Source: Ceratobasidium sp. AG-K (lineage: Eukaryota > Basidiomycota > Agaricomycetes > Cantharellales > Ceratobasidiaceae). From it: 64,000 bases of DNA. The notes below the pieces were generated by a model. That model ran no database searches and was not told the DNA's origin. It saw nothing but the letters and a program-made list of their open reading frames with translations. Both the position numbers and the translations under genes were made by a program. Of this stretch, positions 24,789 to 36,100 are shown in pieces (positions within the stretch are counted from its first letter, which is position 1; each line of letters opens with the position of its first letter). The stretch is taken from contig JAWNGF010000001.1 in the NCBI GenBank assembly GCA_037039685.1, positions 5,642,001-5,706,000 on the forward strand. The letters are read 5' to 3'.

Positions 24789-25639
24789 ATGTCTTCTCCT
24801 CGTGTAGGTGCTACTCACATTATTATACACGTAACAGCGACTGACAACCTCTGACGCTGGCAGGTCGCAATCATTATCTACTCCATGTACGGGCATATTG
24901 CCAAGCGTAAGTGGTGTGCTCGCTGTATGCGTCATTATTATGCCAACACATGCCTCCTTTAGTGGCCGAGGCTGCCAAATCTGGCATTGAGGCGCCAAGG
25001 GCACGGCTACGATCTACCAGTGAGTTTCAATGTACTTTTCTACTCTGGGTTCGTCTAACTCGCCACCTCTGCCAGGATTGGCGAGACTCTTCCGCAAGAG
25101 GTCCTCACCAAGATGCATGCGCCTGCTAAGCCTGATTACCCGGTCCTTGCCCCCGCCGAACTCGTCAACTTCGACGCCTTCCTCTTTGGCGTCCCCACCC
25201 GTTACGGCAACTCGCCGGCCCAGTGGAGGGCATTCTGGGACGCGACTGGCAGCCTCTGGGCCACGGGCGCGCTCTATGGCAAATATGCTGGTGTGTTTGT
25301 GAGCACAGGTACCCCTGGTGGAGGACAAGAGCAAACTGTCGCGTCGAAAATCTCAACTCTCGCCCACCATGGCATTATCTATGTTCCTCTCGGTTACAAG
25401 CACTCGTTTGGGCAATTGGCCAATCTCTCTGAGGTCCGCGGTGGTTCGCCCTGGGGTGCTGGTACCTTTGCGGTCAGTAACACATTTGCATTCGAATTGG
25501 AGCTGAGACTAATTGGGTGAATGTCTAGGGTCCCGATGGCTCTCGCCAACCCAGCGCCCTCGAGCTCGAGCTCGCTACCATCCAGGGAAAGACCTTCTAC
25601 GAGACCGTTAGCAAGGTCAATTTCCAGTCAACTGCCTGA
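24789..25639 (+). CDS. NAD(P)H:quinone oxidoreductase, WrbA/Pst2 flavodoxin type (one-base frame break)
   Basis: Exons give '[20 protein letters not shown]' (flavodoxin FMN phosphate loop), '[10 protein letters not shown]', '[20 protein letters not shown]', '[12 protein letters not shown]', '[18 protein letters not shown]', '[14 protein letters not shown]', '[20 protein letters not shown]' and '[16 protein letters not shown]'. This is the WrbA/p25/Pst2 family (FMN-dependent two-electron quinone reduction, oxidative stress; allergen Alt a 7 relatives). Between 'SGIEA' and '[14 protein letters not shown]' the frame must shift by one base near 24988-25000; downstream splicing (CA|G) fits only the shifted frame. 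A sequence error is the simplest cause; a true lesion is possible. About 205 aa when continuous. Confidence 0.85.
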
Positions 25640-25887
25640 ATTGGTCGTTCTGGAATCCATGCCCATCTATGATTGGGGAAAACCTGTATCCGTAGTTCTT
25701 TCAACTTGAATACTAAACAAAACTTAAAAGACAAAGAAATGTTAGGGTGAGAAAGCATACGGGGATAGTGTCGAAACCAGTGCTTGATCAGACGCCTCGA
25801 TATTCGGCATGCGTTAAGTCTGAATTTTGCACGGTGCACACAATTAATTGCGCATTTCAAGCTCATCATCATAACTCTTGGAACACT

Positions 25888-27023
25888 CTAGACTGCAACA
25901 AGCTCTGTGACAAGTCCCCACCACTTGCTCCCTTTGAATTCCGACTCCAGCCTCCTCCATTCATCCCACCACCAGCCATGCACAACGTGAAACTGCTCAT
26001 CCAGCGTGTCTGAGCCTTCTGGAATAACCCAAGGTTTGTCTTTGAGTATATAATGACAGTTCCGAACGCCTTCGTCCCGCCAGAGCTTCTCATGGACACT
26101 TCCGCATCGGCTTGAGTGCATTATACTCGTAGCCCAAAAAATTGACGCTGTGCTTGAAGTAGTTGGAAAGGAAGTCTTGGTCCGGGAAGCTATAATTCGT
26201 AACTTCGGGGTCGGTATGGAGGGCATGTACGAGCTTGGTGTGCGCCTCATCGCTCGGGTGAAGCACAACGACCCCAGAATTGATGGAGTGAAGAGTAGGC
26301 GGTGATTCAGAATTTGGTTGGGCTGCGATACACAGCGCGTCGGTACCTGGTTCAGCTGGGGTAGCATAGGTATGGCCACAGTTGGCTGGTATCCTGAACA
26401 ATTTATTCGTATTAGTAGAGGCAGGATTGTGATGCTCTGATAAGACTTACCAATATGAGGGATAGTGTGGTATGCGCATAGGATTGCAAGTACATGCGTG
26501 GCATGCAGCTATCCGGCCATTCTCCAATGGCAAATCGAAAAGTTCGTCCATGTTTTTCCTGGCAAGCATGTCTGAATCAATCAATACGACGCGCTAAATT
26601 TATGCGGTTAATTATAACCTTGGCATCATCCAGCTGGGTTACTTGCCTCGTACTCGGACAGCCCAAAGGCCCGTAACTTGATCCACGAATCTACGAACCG
26701 AGCCTCTGCGCCGGTATACCCACCGCCCGCGGGAACTAGCCACTCGATTTCTCGTAAAATGCAACCAGCGTCGGCTAGAATATCTCGGTATTCTTTGGGC
26801 AGACGTTCGTCATACTCGCTCCCGGATGGGGGGACCATAGCAACCAAAGGGTACTTGGTACCATATTGCTTAAGAGATGAGAGGAGGACGAGACATCCTG
26901 GGACGTAGGTTTTCTGAGGCCAACGCCATTAGTATCCGACGGTGCCTTGAATCAAGGTAAAACCCATACATCAGTGATGAGAGCCGCCCAAGCCTTGCGT
27001 CCTGCAGTGCTCTCTTGTGACAT
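25888..27023 (-). CDS. Glycosyltransferase family 8, glycogenin/galactinol-synthase-like (one-base frame break)
   Basis: The start at 27023 gives 'MSQESTAGRKAWAALITD', then 'KTYVPGCLVLLSSLKQYGTK', 'YPLVAMVPP', the GT8 DxD motif in 'VVLIDSDMLARKNMDELF', 'CHACTCNPMRIPHYP', 'SINSGVVVLHPS', 'FPDQDFLSNYF', 'YNALKPMRK' and, in a shifted frame, 'VHEKLWRDEGVRNCHYILKD' with 'KPW'. The family transfers sugar from UDP-sugars, with Mn2+ held by DxD. The break lies near 26093-26110: one extra base separates NALKPMRK from VHEKLW. Intron 26594-26646 is GC-AG. About 330 aa. Acceptor unknown; a glycogenin role is possible but not shown. Confidence 0.85.
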
Positions 27024-27402
27024 ATTGAGGATAAATGCACCTAGTGGTCGAGAGTGAGGGCGACTGGAGGTTAGAAGAGTTTCAGAAGGAGACCGGGTGA
27101 ATACCTCAGGAAGAGGAAGACACTAAATTTGCCGGTTGAGAACAAATCTCGATAATTGACACTTCGGAAAATGCTACCAAAATCGGGAGTAAAGTTACCT
27201 TGCTACTGCAAGGTCTCTCCGCTGGCTAAATTCAATTTGAATTGGAGACGCACTTTTCTGACACCGCAGGCTGGCCTTCCATATTGGAGGACGACGTAGA
27301 CCGACTTTCTCGATAAGAGGAAGCGCCCGACGGGGCCACTTCCGTGCTAGTAAATTTAAGCGGTAACAAACATTCCCTTAAATGTCAACCCGCACCCCTT
27401 GG

Positions 27403-27488
27403 GGATAGTCACATAAAGCGCTCAACTTTCAGATGCAAGGACATCATCAAATCGCCCGTTCACAACTCATTTGCTGGAAATACTGGTG
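27403..27488 (+). repeat. Diverged direct repeat, copy A
   Basis: A segment with GGATAGT, then GCTCAACTTTCAGA, GCAAGGACATC, AATCG and TTCACAACTCATTTGCT. The same blocks recur in the same order and orientation near 27751-27838, with small gaps. Probably a degraded duplication or two copies of an old element. Confidence 0.55.
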
Positions 27489-27750
27489 ATATGCTTATTC
27501 TTTGACTTGAAGGCGAGGTTAGTTGTATTGCTGTCTAGGCCTTTCACGGCTCTCGCCAATCAAATCCACTTAGACCACTACAAGGACAGATTTCAATAGC
27601 TGACATTTGAGGATAAGGCTATCGATATAAGGTTAAAGTACTGAAGTACGTCATACCGGTGTATGGGAGGTCATATTGTCGTAGGCTGCTCTACAAGTGA
27701 TGTCGGGATGATAAGTGGCGATATCCCTCAAACGACAGATCGCACTTTGT

Positions 27751-27838
27751 GTGGATAGTAGCAGAAAATGCTCAAGTCTCAACTTTCAGACGCAGGAACA
27801 CCAACAAAATCGTACATTCACAACACATTCGCTTCAAA
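27751..27838 (+). repeat. Diverged direct repeat, copy B
   Basis: Matches copy A block by block: GGATAGT, CTCAACTTTCAGA, GCAGGAACACC, AAATCG and TTCACAACACATTCGCT. Alignment by eye only; the two copies are about 350 nt apart. Confidence 0.55.
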
Positions 27839-28094
27839 CAATAGATACACATATAATTCATCAAGGAAAATTAACTGAATCATAGTGAAGTAACGCTGAA
27901 ACCGAACCCACGAAAAGAGAAATAATGAATAATGTTTCAGTAATGATGAATGGACCAAGAAGTGTAAACGCGAACGAAGAGACCTGTTCAAGGCCCGAAC
28001 TAGCAGGAATCGTAGTGTAGAAAGAGAACTGACCTGCGTGCAAGCGGGTGGGTGCACCTCCTTGCACGCGGGGTATTTTGTACAGGGTTGGCAC

Positions 28095-30874
28095 CTAGGC
28101 TACCGCTGGCCTCGGTCGCCCCCACATCTCCTTGATGGTCTTGGCTGTCTTTTGTCCGCTGCGTGCAGCCTCGATGAGATCCCATCCCAGACGAACTTGG
28201 AGCGTCTGCAAGTACGCTTTGGTACGTGTTCTCTCCAGATCCGCGGCCCGCGCGTCGACTAGACAACATGTTAGCGTGGACCCACTTAGTGGCGATCGAT
28301 GAGACTTACGGATACGACCATGCACCTCTGCAAGCTTATTGATCACGTCCGTAACCATGCTATTGACCGGGACGCCCGGTTGGTACTTGACTATCTTGCC
28401 TTCGTTACGCTCGGTATCTACCAACGCAGCCACATCCCACAACGCAATATCGAGTAATTGGGCGGTGGCGAGGAGGTCCGAGTAGTTTGTCTCGTAGGTA
28501 ATGTGGAATGTAAGCGTGTAGTCGAGAATGCGTTCAAGCGGCGGCCGAGCGCGGTACATTTGCTGCCCGAATGGATGTCGTTAGCATATCTACGCACGGA
28601 GTGGGCCGTGATTCATACCGGAGTGACGCCCTTCAGGCCCATCCCATCCAAAAACGCAGTTGCCAACCACATGGTCAACTGAACCCCGATCGGGCGGGTA
28701 CCTCTAAGCACCCGAAGCACCAGGTCCCGTTTTTGTTGAATGGGTAGGTCTGCGAGCGCATTAGCAAGTCTCGAGCATATGTCCAATTGCTAAAACCAAC
28801 GAAATAAGTAATTATTAGTTTGAAATGAAAAGATACATACGGCTTCGGTGCTTTCGGATTTGCAGGCCCAGAGCTCGGCTGCCTCAGCAATATCACACCT
28901 CGTCGACACGTCCAGTGTAGGGTCGACTCCGAGTATACAGAGTACGCTGAGAACTGGGAAGACGTCTTTTGCCCTATGAAACAATGGTTACGTAGTGTCT
29001 TGAAAATAAGCTGGGTACTTACCTAGTCGTGCACTTGAGCATGCTCACACACGACAGTATCCTGTCGCGTCTTTGTTCCTCGCTTGGTACGGCAAAGCTC
29101 GTCTGGTAGGACTCGGATGATGGACCGAGAATCGAATGGGCGAGAAGTACACCATCTCCAGGAATGCCAACGCGAAGCATACACTGGGCAATGTGCAACG
29201 CAATACGGTCTTGGGCTTCCGAGTCGAGATGGCGAAGGAGAAGGGACGCTTGATGTGAGGCACCACGTGCAAAGGCAAAGGCGGGAGGGGATACGGTGAC
29301 TATTTGGGACAAGGTTAGATCGAGGCCAAGGAAGCGCATTGAGATACTTGCCGAGCTCAACAAGCCATCTGATCAGAGGCTCCACAACGCCATGTTCCTG
29401 GGGATCGGAAAACGCCAGATCAACGAGATTCGAATCGAGAATACCCGCGACTCGAGCATAATCTACGTAATGATCAGCCAAGATTCGAATATATAAGATC
29501 TCTAGTACCTTGAGCATTCATCCTCTCAGAGATCCACTCCCAGGTCCGCACTGCTTTCTTGGTCTTGAGCGAGGCGCCAATATCTTGCGGGAACCGAGGC
29601 AGCAATTCTCCCTTGACCTCCTCGCGAGGCGTAAACACCGTCCATCCCAGCACCTCGGGCGTAGTTCCAGCCCTGCGAACCATCTCGGCCTCTGCGGCGA
29701 ACCCTCCCTCGGCAAGTTGATTAAGCGCCGCTGTCGCGTCTTGAGAGCCACCTTCGGCGCCAACGTCTTCAAAGGTCGCATCGGGGTCGCGCAACAAGGC
29801 TGCGTTGGCAATCGCGAAAATGTCTTGACGAGATCCGTCTGGGGCGCGGGGTAGCGACTCTTCACGCTTGGCGCGGGCGTCACGTTCGCGGAGCAAGGCC
29901 GCAAAAGGAATAGGCGCGGGTTTAGGTTTGGAGGCTTTGGGTGTCGGAAGGAGAACGACTGGCGACAGTTTAGATTTGCGGGCCGAATGTCTTACCTGCG
30001 TTGGAGACGGGGTAGTTGAAGCCCTGAAGCACCGAGTTAGATGAATCCGAGACCATGACGAAATAAACTCACCGGCGCTTGTTGGGGTGTGCCTTGTTGC
30101 CAAAGAAGAAGCCTGCATCTGGGAGAGCGTCCGAGTCGCTGTCGTCGGACGGTGAGAGGGAACGCTTGAGGGGCGGTGAGTTGGAGGATGCGGCCAGGAG
30201 GGCTTTGGCGCGGATTTCTGCGATGATGTTGCGCGTCTTGGATTCGGGCGATAGAGGAGCTGGTGGTGTCGACACAGCGGGAGTGGGGGCCCCTCCATCC
30301 GAGGAAGGAGACGAAGGCAGCGACGACATGTGGAATATTGGGATGGACTCGAGGTTTCGATGTCGTCGTCGATATATTCAGTATCGTCCTTTTGACTGCT
30401 CGGAACTTCATCCGTGTCTGACGGGTCACGATAGCCTTCCGCTGTCCAGTAATAAGAGGGTGAGGTTCGACGAGGTTTATCTCGCAGAGGAGATGGACCT
30501 TTGATTCCCTGGGGCATCTGCGGCGGAGTTTGACGGACAAACTTCCTGGTTGGTTTCTTGGGGGTTGGTGCTGGTGCTGGTACTGGTGTTGCAGTGGCTC
30601 GGATTCTTGACGATCGACGGAGGGGAGAAGATATCTCCTCGGGCGGTGGCGAAGAGAGATTTGAGCTTCCAAACGAGACGGTGGGCATGCGTCTTGGAGT
30701 ATTTGAATGTGGCCCAGTGGCGGCTAACCACTTTGGAGCGCCTTGGACCGCTTGTGCCGTATCCCCGGCTTGTTTGCCGGAGGGTTTTGCCCGCGGAGTC
30801 GACGAAAGCCAGTTAGTAATCGACGTCTGACTGGCGTTGCTCGAATGTGCTGGTGCCTTTTTGCGTCCCGCCAT
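28095..30874 (-). CDS. Hypothetical protein: disordered basic N-terminus, helical C-terminal half
   Basis: I do not recognise the family. The start at 30874 gives 'MAGRKKAPAHSSNASQTSIT', then Pro/Ser-rich basic disorder with acidic patches (DDTEYIDDDIE). A frame step near 30325-30360 joins this to 'MSSLPSSPSSDGGAPTPAVS', 'NIIAEIRAKALLAASSNSPP' and 'SDDSDSDALPDAGFFFGNKA'. After a 49 nt intron comes 'PAPIPFAALLRERDARAKRE', 'GWTVFTPREEVKGELLPRFP' and several helix-rich exons ('EHGVVEPLIRWL', 'QDRIALHIAQCMLRVGIPGD', 'DVFPVLSVLCILGVDP', 'KRDLVLRVLRG', 'AYLQTLQVRLGWDLIEAARS'). This looks like an alpha-solenoid with a nuclear-type disordered tail. It is divergent from SRRM1 with 129 nt between starts, so co-expression is plausible. 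Confidence 0.65.
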
Positions 30875-31003
30875 TTTTCGAGTCGATGCTCGTCGGTCGT
30901 GGAGAGGGATTAGGATACGTGAATTCAAACGAGTGTTCCTTCAGCCGTTACGTGACACAATATCACGTGCCACCCCCAGTCTCTCACTCTCCTCAACCAT
31001 AAT

Positions 31004-32707
31004 ATGGCCGATGCGGGATTTTTCAAGGGAACGTCTGCAGAGCAGGTAAGTCACGCTCGATTTATATCTATCTATGTTAAATGCGTCATAGGATCGGCGC
31101 TTTGCCGACAAGGAGCACCGTCTGCTCAAGTCGATGAAGTTTCCCCCCGAGTTTGACCGTAAAGTTGACATGCGCAAGGTCAATCTGCAAGTCATGCGGC
31201 CCTGGATCACCAAAAAGGTGGTCGAGCTGGTTGGATTTGAAGACGAGGTTGTGGTAGAGTACGCGATGGGTCTGCTGGAAGACCAGTCCAAACCTGTATG
31301 TCTGTCACTTTACCCCAGCGTGTCTACTCATTCGCTCTCTAGCCCGATCCAAAACTCATGCAAATCAATCTCACCGGTTTCTTGGAGTCTAAAACCCCGG
31401 CTTTCATGTCTGCACTGTGGTCCCTTTTGTTGGAGGCTCAAAACTCGCCAGCTGGCGTCCCCGCGTCGTTTGTTCAAGAAAAGAAGGAAGAACTTAGGCA
31501 GAAGCAGGAAGCCGACGACCGTGCCCTTGCAGAGGCTAGACGCCGGGGGGAGCATGATTTACGTCTAGATGAGGTGCGTCATCGCTCAAGTCGTCGACTC
31601 GCGTGACTTAGTGGAATGAGTAGATTCGGCAACGTGAACGTGGCGACAGGCGCGGTGGAGGCGGATACCGTGGCGGGCGTGGCGGTGAGAGAGGCGGACG
31701 TGGCGACCCGTTTAGAGGGCCTGGAGGTGACTCTTTCCGGGGCAGAAATCGCGACTCGGGCTGGGGCAATCGTGGTGGAGGACGTGGGGGAGATGTGCGT
31801 CATATAAACCACCCATCGATTCAATTAACTTATTCAATTGCAGCGCGACTCTCAGCGCCGTCGCTCACCATCTAGAAGCAGGAGCAGGAGCCGCTCTCCG
31901 TCCCCGCGCAGACGGTACAGGCGATCCCCGTCTCCTGAGGGCAGACGCAGGTCTCCCTCACCTGGGCGCCGCAGGTCTCCTCCCCGCAGGACCAGACGCT
32001 CTCCTTCCCCTCGTGGAAACAGGCGTTCTGTTACCCCACCTCGCGGGGGCAAGCGCCGCTCCATAACCCCTCGTCGACGCTCGCCTTCACCACGAGGAAA
32101 CCGCCGTGGTCCCTCAGCCCGCCGTAGCCCCTCTCCTCGAGGCTCCCGCCGCTCCCCGTCTCCTCGTCGCAACCGCCGTCCCTCCCCCTCGCGCACGCCA
32201 TCTGCCATGTCCCGTTCTCGATCCAGGACTCGCAGTCCATCTCCTCCAAGGGGCTCGCCAAGGCGCAGGGGCGATTCGAAGCGCCGAGACAATCCCAAGC
32301 GTAGAGAGGACCCCTCGCCGCGTCACAGGGACGACTCGCCGCCCCGCCGCAGGGGTAACCGTCTCTCTCCAACAGCCTCTCGTTCCCCGTCCCCGGCGCG
32401 CAAACGCCGTCGCAGCTCGAGCCGAAGCGGGAGCGACCGCGGAGACGAAAAGCGCGATAGTCCTGGCGTGAGTGTCCAACCCCTGAGCATCAAGGGGGCT
32501 GCGTCAACGGGTAAAAAGAGCCGCTTGGAGGAGGGAGGAGAAGATGTAAGTTCACTTTGATTACCAGTTCGGGTAGTAGACTGAGCGAAAGTTGAGTAGG
32601 AGAAGGCGGCCAACGCGCGCGTAGAGAGTGAGCTCAGAGAGAATTTGTTGCGGCAAAAAGTGGTCCGGAGTCTGAAAGGCCGAAAAGGGAGTGATGCTGC
32701 TGAATAA
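31004..32707 (+). CDS. SRRM1-type splicing coactivator (PWI domain plus RS/RG repeats)
   Basis: The start 'MADAGFFKGTSAEQ' leads after an intron to 'RRFADKEHRLLKSMKFPPEF' and the PWI domain ('VNLQVMRPWITKKVVELVGF', 'VVVEYAMGLLE', 'QINLTGFLESKTPAFMSALW'). Next is an Arg/Gly-rich stretch, then a very long RS domain (RRRSPSRSRSRSRSPSP type), and after a last intron a short tail ending 'KGRKGSDAAE' at TAA 32705-32707. SRRM1/SRm160 binds RNA through PWI and bridges splicing factors and the exon-junction machinery in the nucleus. The repeat region yields long spurious frames on both strands. About 450 aa. Confidence 0.92.
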
Positions 32708-33151
32708 CCGTGGAGCAAGAGCTTGGTTTCTTGGATTCGTCATGGGGCGATCCTGTATGCAACCCATTCCTTATGTCCAAAGATTGTACAGAGCCTATCA
32801 TAGTAATATCATGGAGCCGGTATCGCTCCGCACATTCTCCTAATCTTCGGGCTTTGCATCAAACCGTGTCGCTGCTCTTCGCCAGTTAGCCTTTACATGA
32901 CAAACGCCGAGTAAGTGTCATATCTATGTCATAATTTAAAAGTCACGTCACGTGGAACGACGGTCTTCATTCCCGCGGCTGATCTCTGGTGTTCTCTCGG
33001 AAATCGACTATGCTTTGTGGGTTGACTGCATGAAGCGACTTAAATAGTGAGAAAAACGTCATAGACGTACCCACGCGCAATACCGTAACTTACCCAACCT
33101 CGCCACCCTTTGCGCAGCTCGCATTGATTCGATTTTCTATTTCACGACCTG

Positions 33152-36100
33152 ATGTTGAACGCCATGTTGGATGGAAACGGACGGGTGCAGGCAAGTCTTT
33201 TTAGCCCAGAGGAATATGTTCGGTGCGCACTTACCGCCTAACTACTTTTCAGGACTCAGAGAGCACCTCACGAGTCAACACACCTACGCCCGGTACACTT
33301 CCGAGTGACACTCGCGCGCCACATATAGTGCCTGTCTCGCTGGAACCAACTACCCCTTCAAACGCACCCAATTACGACTCCAGTACCGATACCGAACCTG
33401 AAGAAGCTGAAAACAGGCTCCCTACGGCTTTTAGCTCTTTCAACTCGTACCATACGGTCGACACGTCCCCCGCCGTCAGCGAACGGAAACTGTCGTCTCA
33501 TTCCGCCCCCGCCAACCAGTCTGGGTTAATGGCAGATGCACCCGGACTGAGACGGTCTATTTCTGCCGACAGACTTACTATGCGCCCGTCGAATAGTCCT
33601 GTTCCGTCCCCGCTGAATCGAACGCGCTCCGATGGACTCGGACTAACGATTGCTCGCGGACCTGGAAACTTGGACTTGCCACCTTCCCCTTTTGTTTCCG
33701 TGGATAAGTCGCGGACTCAACACGACGATATCGCGCATGTGAACCATGTTTTGAGGCGTTTAAACAGCCGTCGAGCATATCCTGGCCAGGTGTGTTGAAC
33801 ACATTTCGGGTTACTAGTTACTGACTTGGAGGCAGGCGGACACATATAACTATACGAGCACTGACACCGAAAGCGACGACCACCGACGTGGTTTGAGTAC
33901 ACCCCCCTCCCCACGAACGGTATCATACACAACAAAAGAAAAAGGGAAATGGAAAGCTATAGACCCGTATTCCAGCCCCAGCCTCCAATACGAGGAACTC
34001 CCATCCCCCGGTCTATTGTCAGCCTCGTTCCATCGGTTCACTTTTGGCCCGAGCGAGGACACAGACGATGACAGGCGTTACGAGACGGTGTCTGAAGGAA
34101 TATCGGACGCCGAGGATTTTGATATTCCTACCAGTATACCGACTACCACGACTCTTCCACCCCTTCCTGCGCCGACAGTCTCGCGCTCGCGGTCTTCAAG
34201 CCGCTCGTTTCCATCACCGGCGCCTGGCAACGACATTCCTCCCGTCCCCCCTCTCCCACCATTTGCGCTCCTTGGCTCGCGGATGCGTGCTGCGTCTTCC
34301 CCAAGACTCGTATCATCTTCGCTCGCCCGTTCCGTTGCCTCTGATCAACGTTCGCTCAAGACCCCGACTCCCACTCAGTCCCTTACCCCCCTCCCAGCAT
34401 CCCCATCCTCGGCCAGTATTAGCAGCACTACAAGCCTTTTATCGGGAATACCTCCTGATGGTTCCACAAACCGCTCGCGCTCTTCGCGAAACGCATCGCC
34501 GCGGCTCGGCAATTCATCGGCGTCTGAAAAACGGCGTCAACGTTCGATATCCGAGTCGGGTGGTCATAGCGGTGCCGGCTCCAGCTCGGGCGGCGGCTCG
34601 CGCGGACGATTCGCGACCTTGGCGAACGCTCTCCGCAAGTCGCCGAATCCCTCACCCGGGCGTGGTATCGAACACATCAAGCCCGAGGCGCCCAAATCCC
34701 GCTCGCGGCCCAAGTACACGATTGCGTTTATCGGATCAGCTGGGTGTGGAAAGACGACGCTCATTGAAAAGGGATCCAAGTTGAGCAATCAAAAATACAA
34801 GCCTCACGTCGCGCTCAAGTCGGTCCGATACAACGACTTGGAAATGACGTGCAAGTGTTCTTCGCCTTGGTTTCGACGCATTTACTGACTTTTCAACAGA
34901 CGAAACGCGCGAGGCATTAATAGTCGTTGACAAGACTCGCAGTGCGTACCCTGCGTATGCCGTTGAGTTCGACTCTGCTCCGTTTATCAAGGCGCTTGAA
35001 ACCGGCGGCAAGTTCTGGCCAGAAACCATGCCCGCGATTGACGGCGTAGTCCTCTGTTACAACGCCTCTCGCGAGGGCAACGAAAACGGCAGTTTTAACC
35101 ATATCATGCGACTCAGTGGTAGGCTACCTCCTGCACTGTGATGGACTCTAGCAACTAACTATCCATAATAATAGCCGCCTTTGTTGAGCTGCGCTACCCC
35201 ATCATTTGGGTAGCGTGCAAAAGCGACTGGATCAGACCGGCAGTTGGCAAAGACGGCCAAGCAACCTCTCCGAGGGTGCTACCAGAGGGCATAATCTCCC
35301 CGCAGACCGTCTACCAACAAGCCGCGAGTGAACAGATTGGCCTCATCGAGGTCGCAAAGAGCAACGCATACGGCAAGGAGCGAATGCGGAACCTTTTAAC
35401 GTGGATGTACAAAGCTATCGCGCGTGCGCAACGTAAGTGTTTAAATTGTAGATCACCTTTACGTATACTAATTGATGATCAGGCGAGAGACTATCAGGCG
35501 AACAAAGCCAAGAGTACCATAACCATGCGTCGCCAGAGGTATTGGACCGGAAGCCGGCGATACACTCGAAACCCGCACCTATCATCGTTCCTTCTCGATC
35601 GTCGCTTGCCGCTGTACCCTATACACCCGCCCCAGCGTCACCGGCCCTCAAGTCTCCCACGTCCCCCATAACTCTCATTACGCCTCCAACTCGTGCCCGG
35701 TCTATGAGCGACCTGCTCAGCCAGGCTGCGCGCGATCAAATTGCTGGAGCATCTGCTGCTGTTCTTCGCAAGGCTAGCGCAAATATTAGCTCCGTAAACC
35801 TCCCACGTCCGGCCCTTGAAACCACCGAGTCACAGGTCGAGGGGATCAAAACTCCAGAGTCACAACGACGCTCTCAAGGAGACGTCGATGTAGGTACGCC
35901 GTCGGGTGAACACAGCACAAGTGTTGTGGTGTTGAAGTCCAAGATCGAACCCGACCCGTAAGTAGTTCAATACATGCTCATTGTACCTTACCAATATCGT
36001 ATATCAGATTTGCCTTTGCAACGTTGGACACTCTGATTAAACGCCTACTTGGCGGAATCTCCCCTGGTCCCAGTACGTCCCTTACCCATACGCATTAGTA

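Larger units (their letters stand above)
27024..28094. other. Intergenic spacer with diverged repeat, no gene
   Basis: About 1.07 kb. No frame shows protein features. It contains two related segments (annotated separately) and AT-rich filler. Confidence 0.5.

Noticed and set aside
29474..30340. A single open minus frame from 30928 to 29474 taken as one exon.
   Set aside because: Its middle (TCRRCLRLLPRMEG...) has unnatural composition; the other frame holds a typical disordered acidic/serine sequence flanked by a splice donor.
31852..32479. Long minus-strand and alternate-frame ORFs across the SR repeats.
   Set aside because: Repetitive GC-rich codons of the SRRM1 RS domain leave all frames open; the plus frame joins PWI exons with good splice sites.
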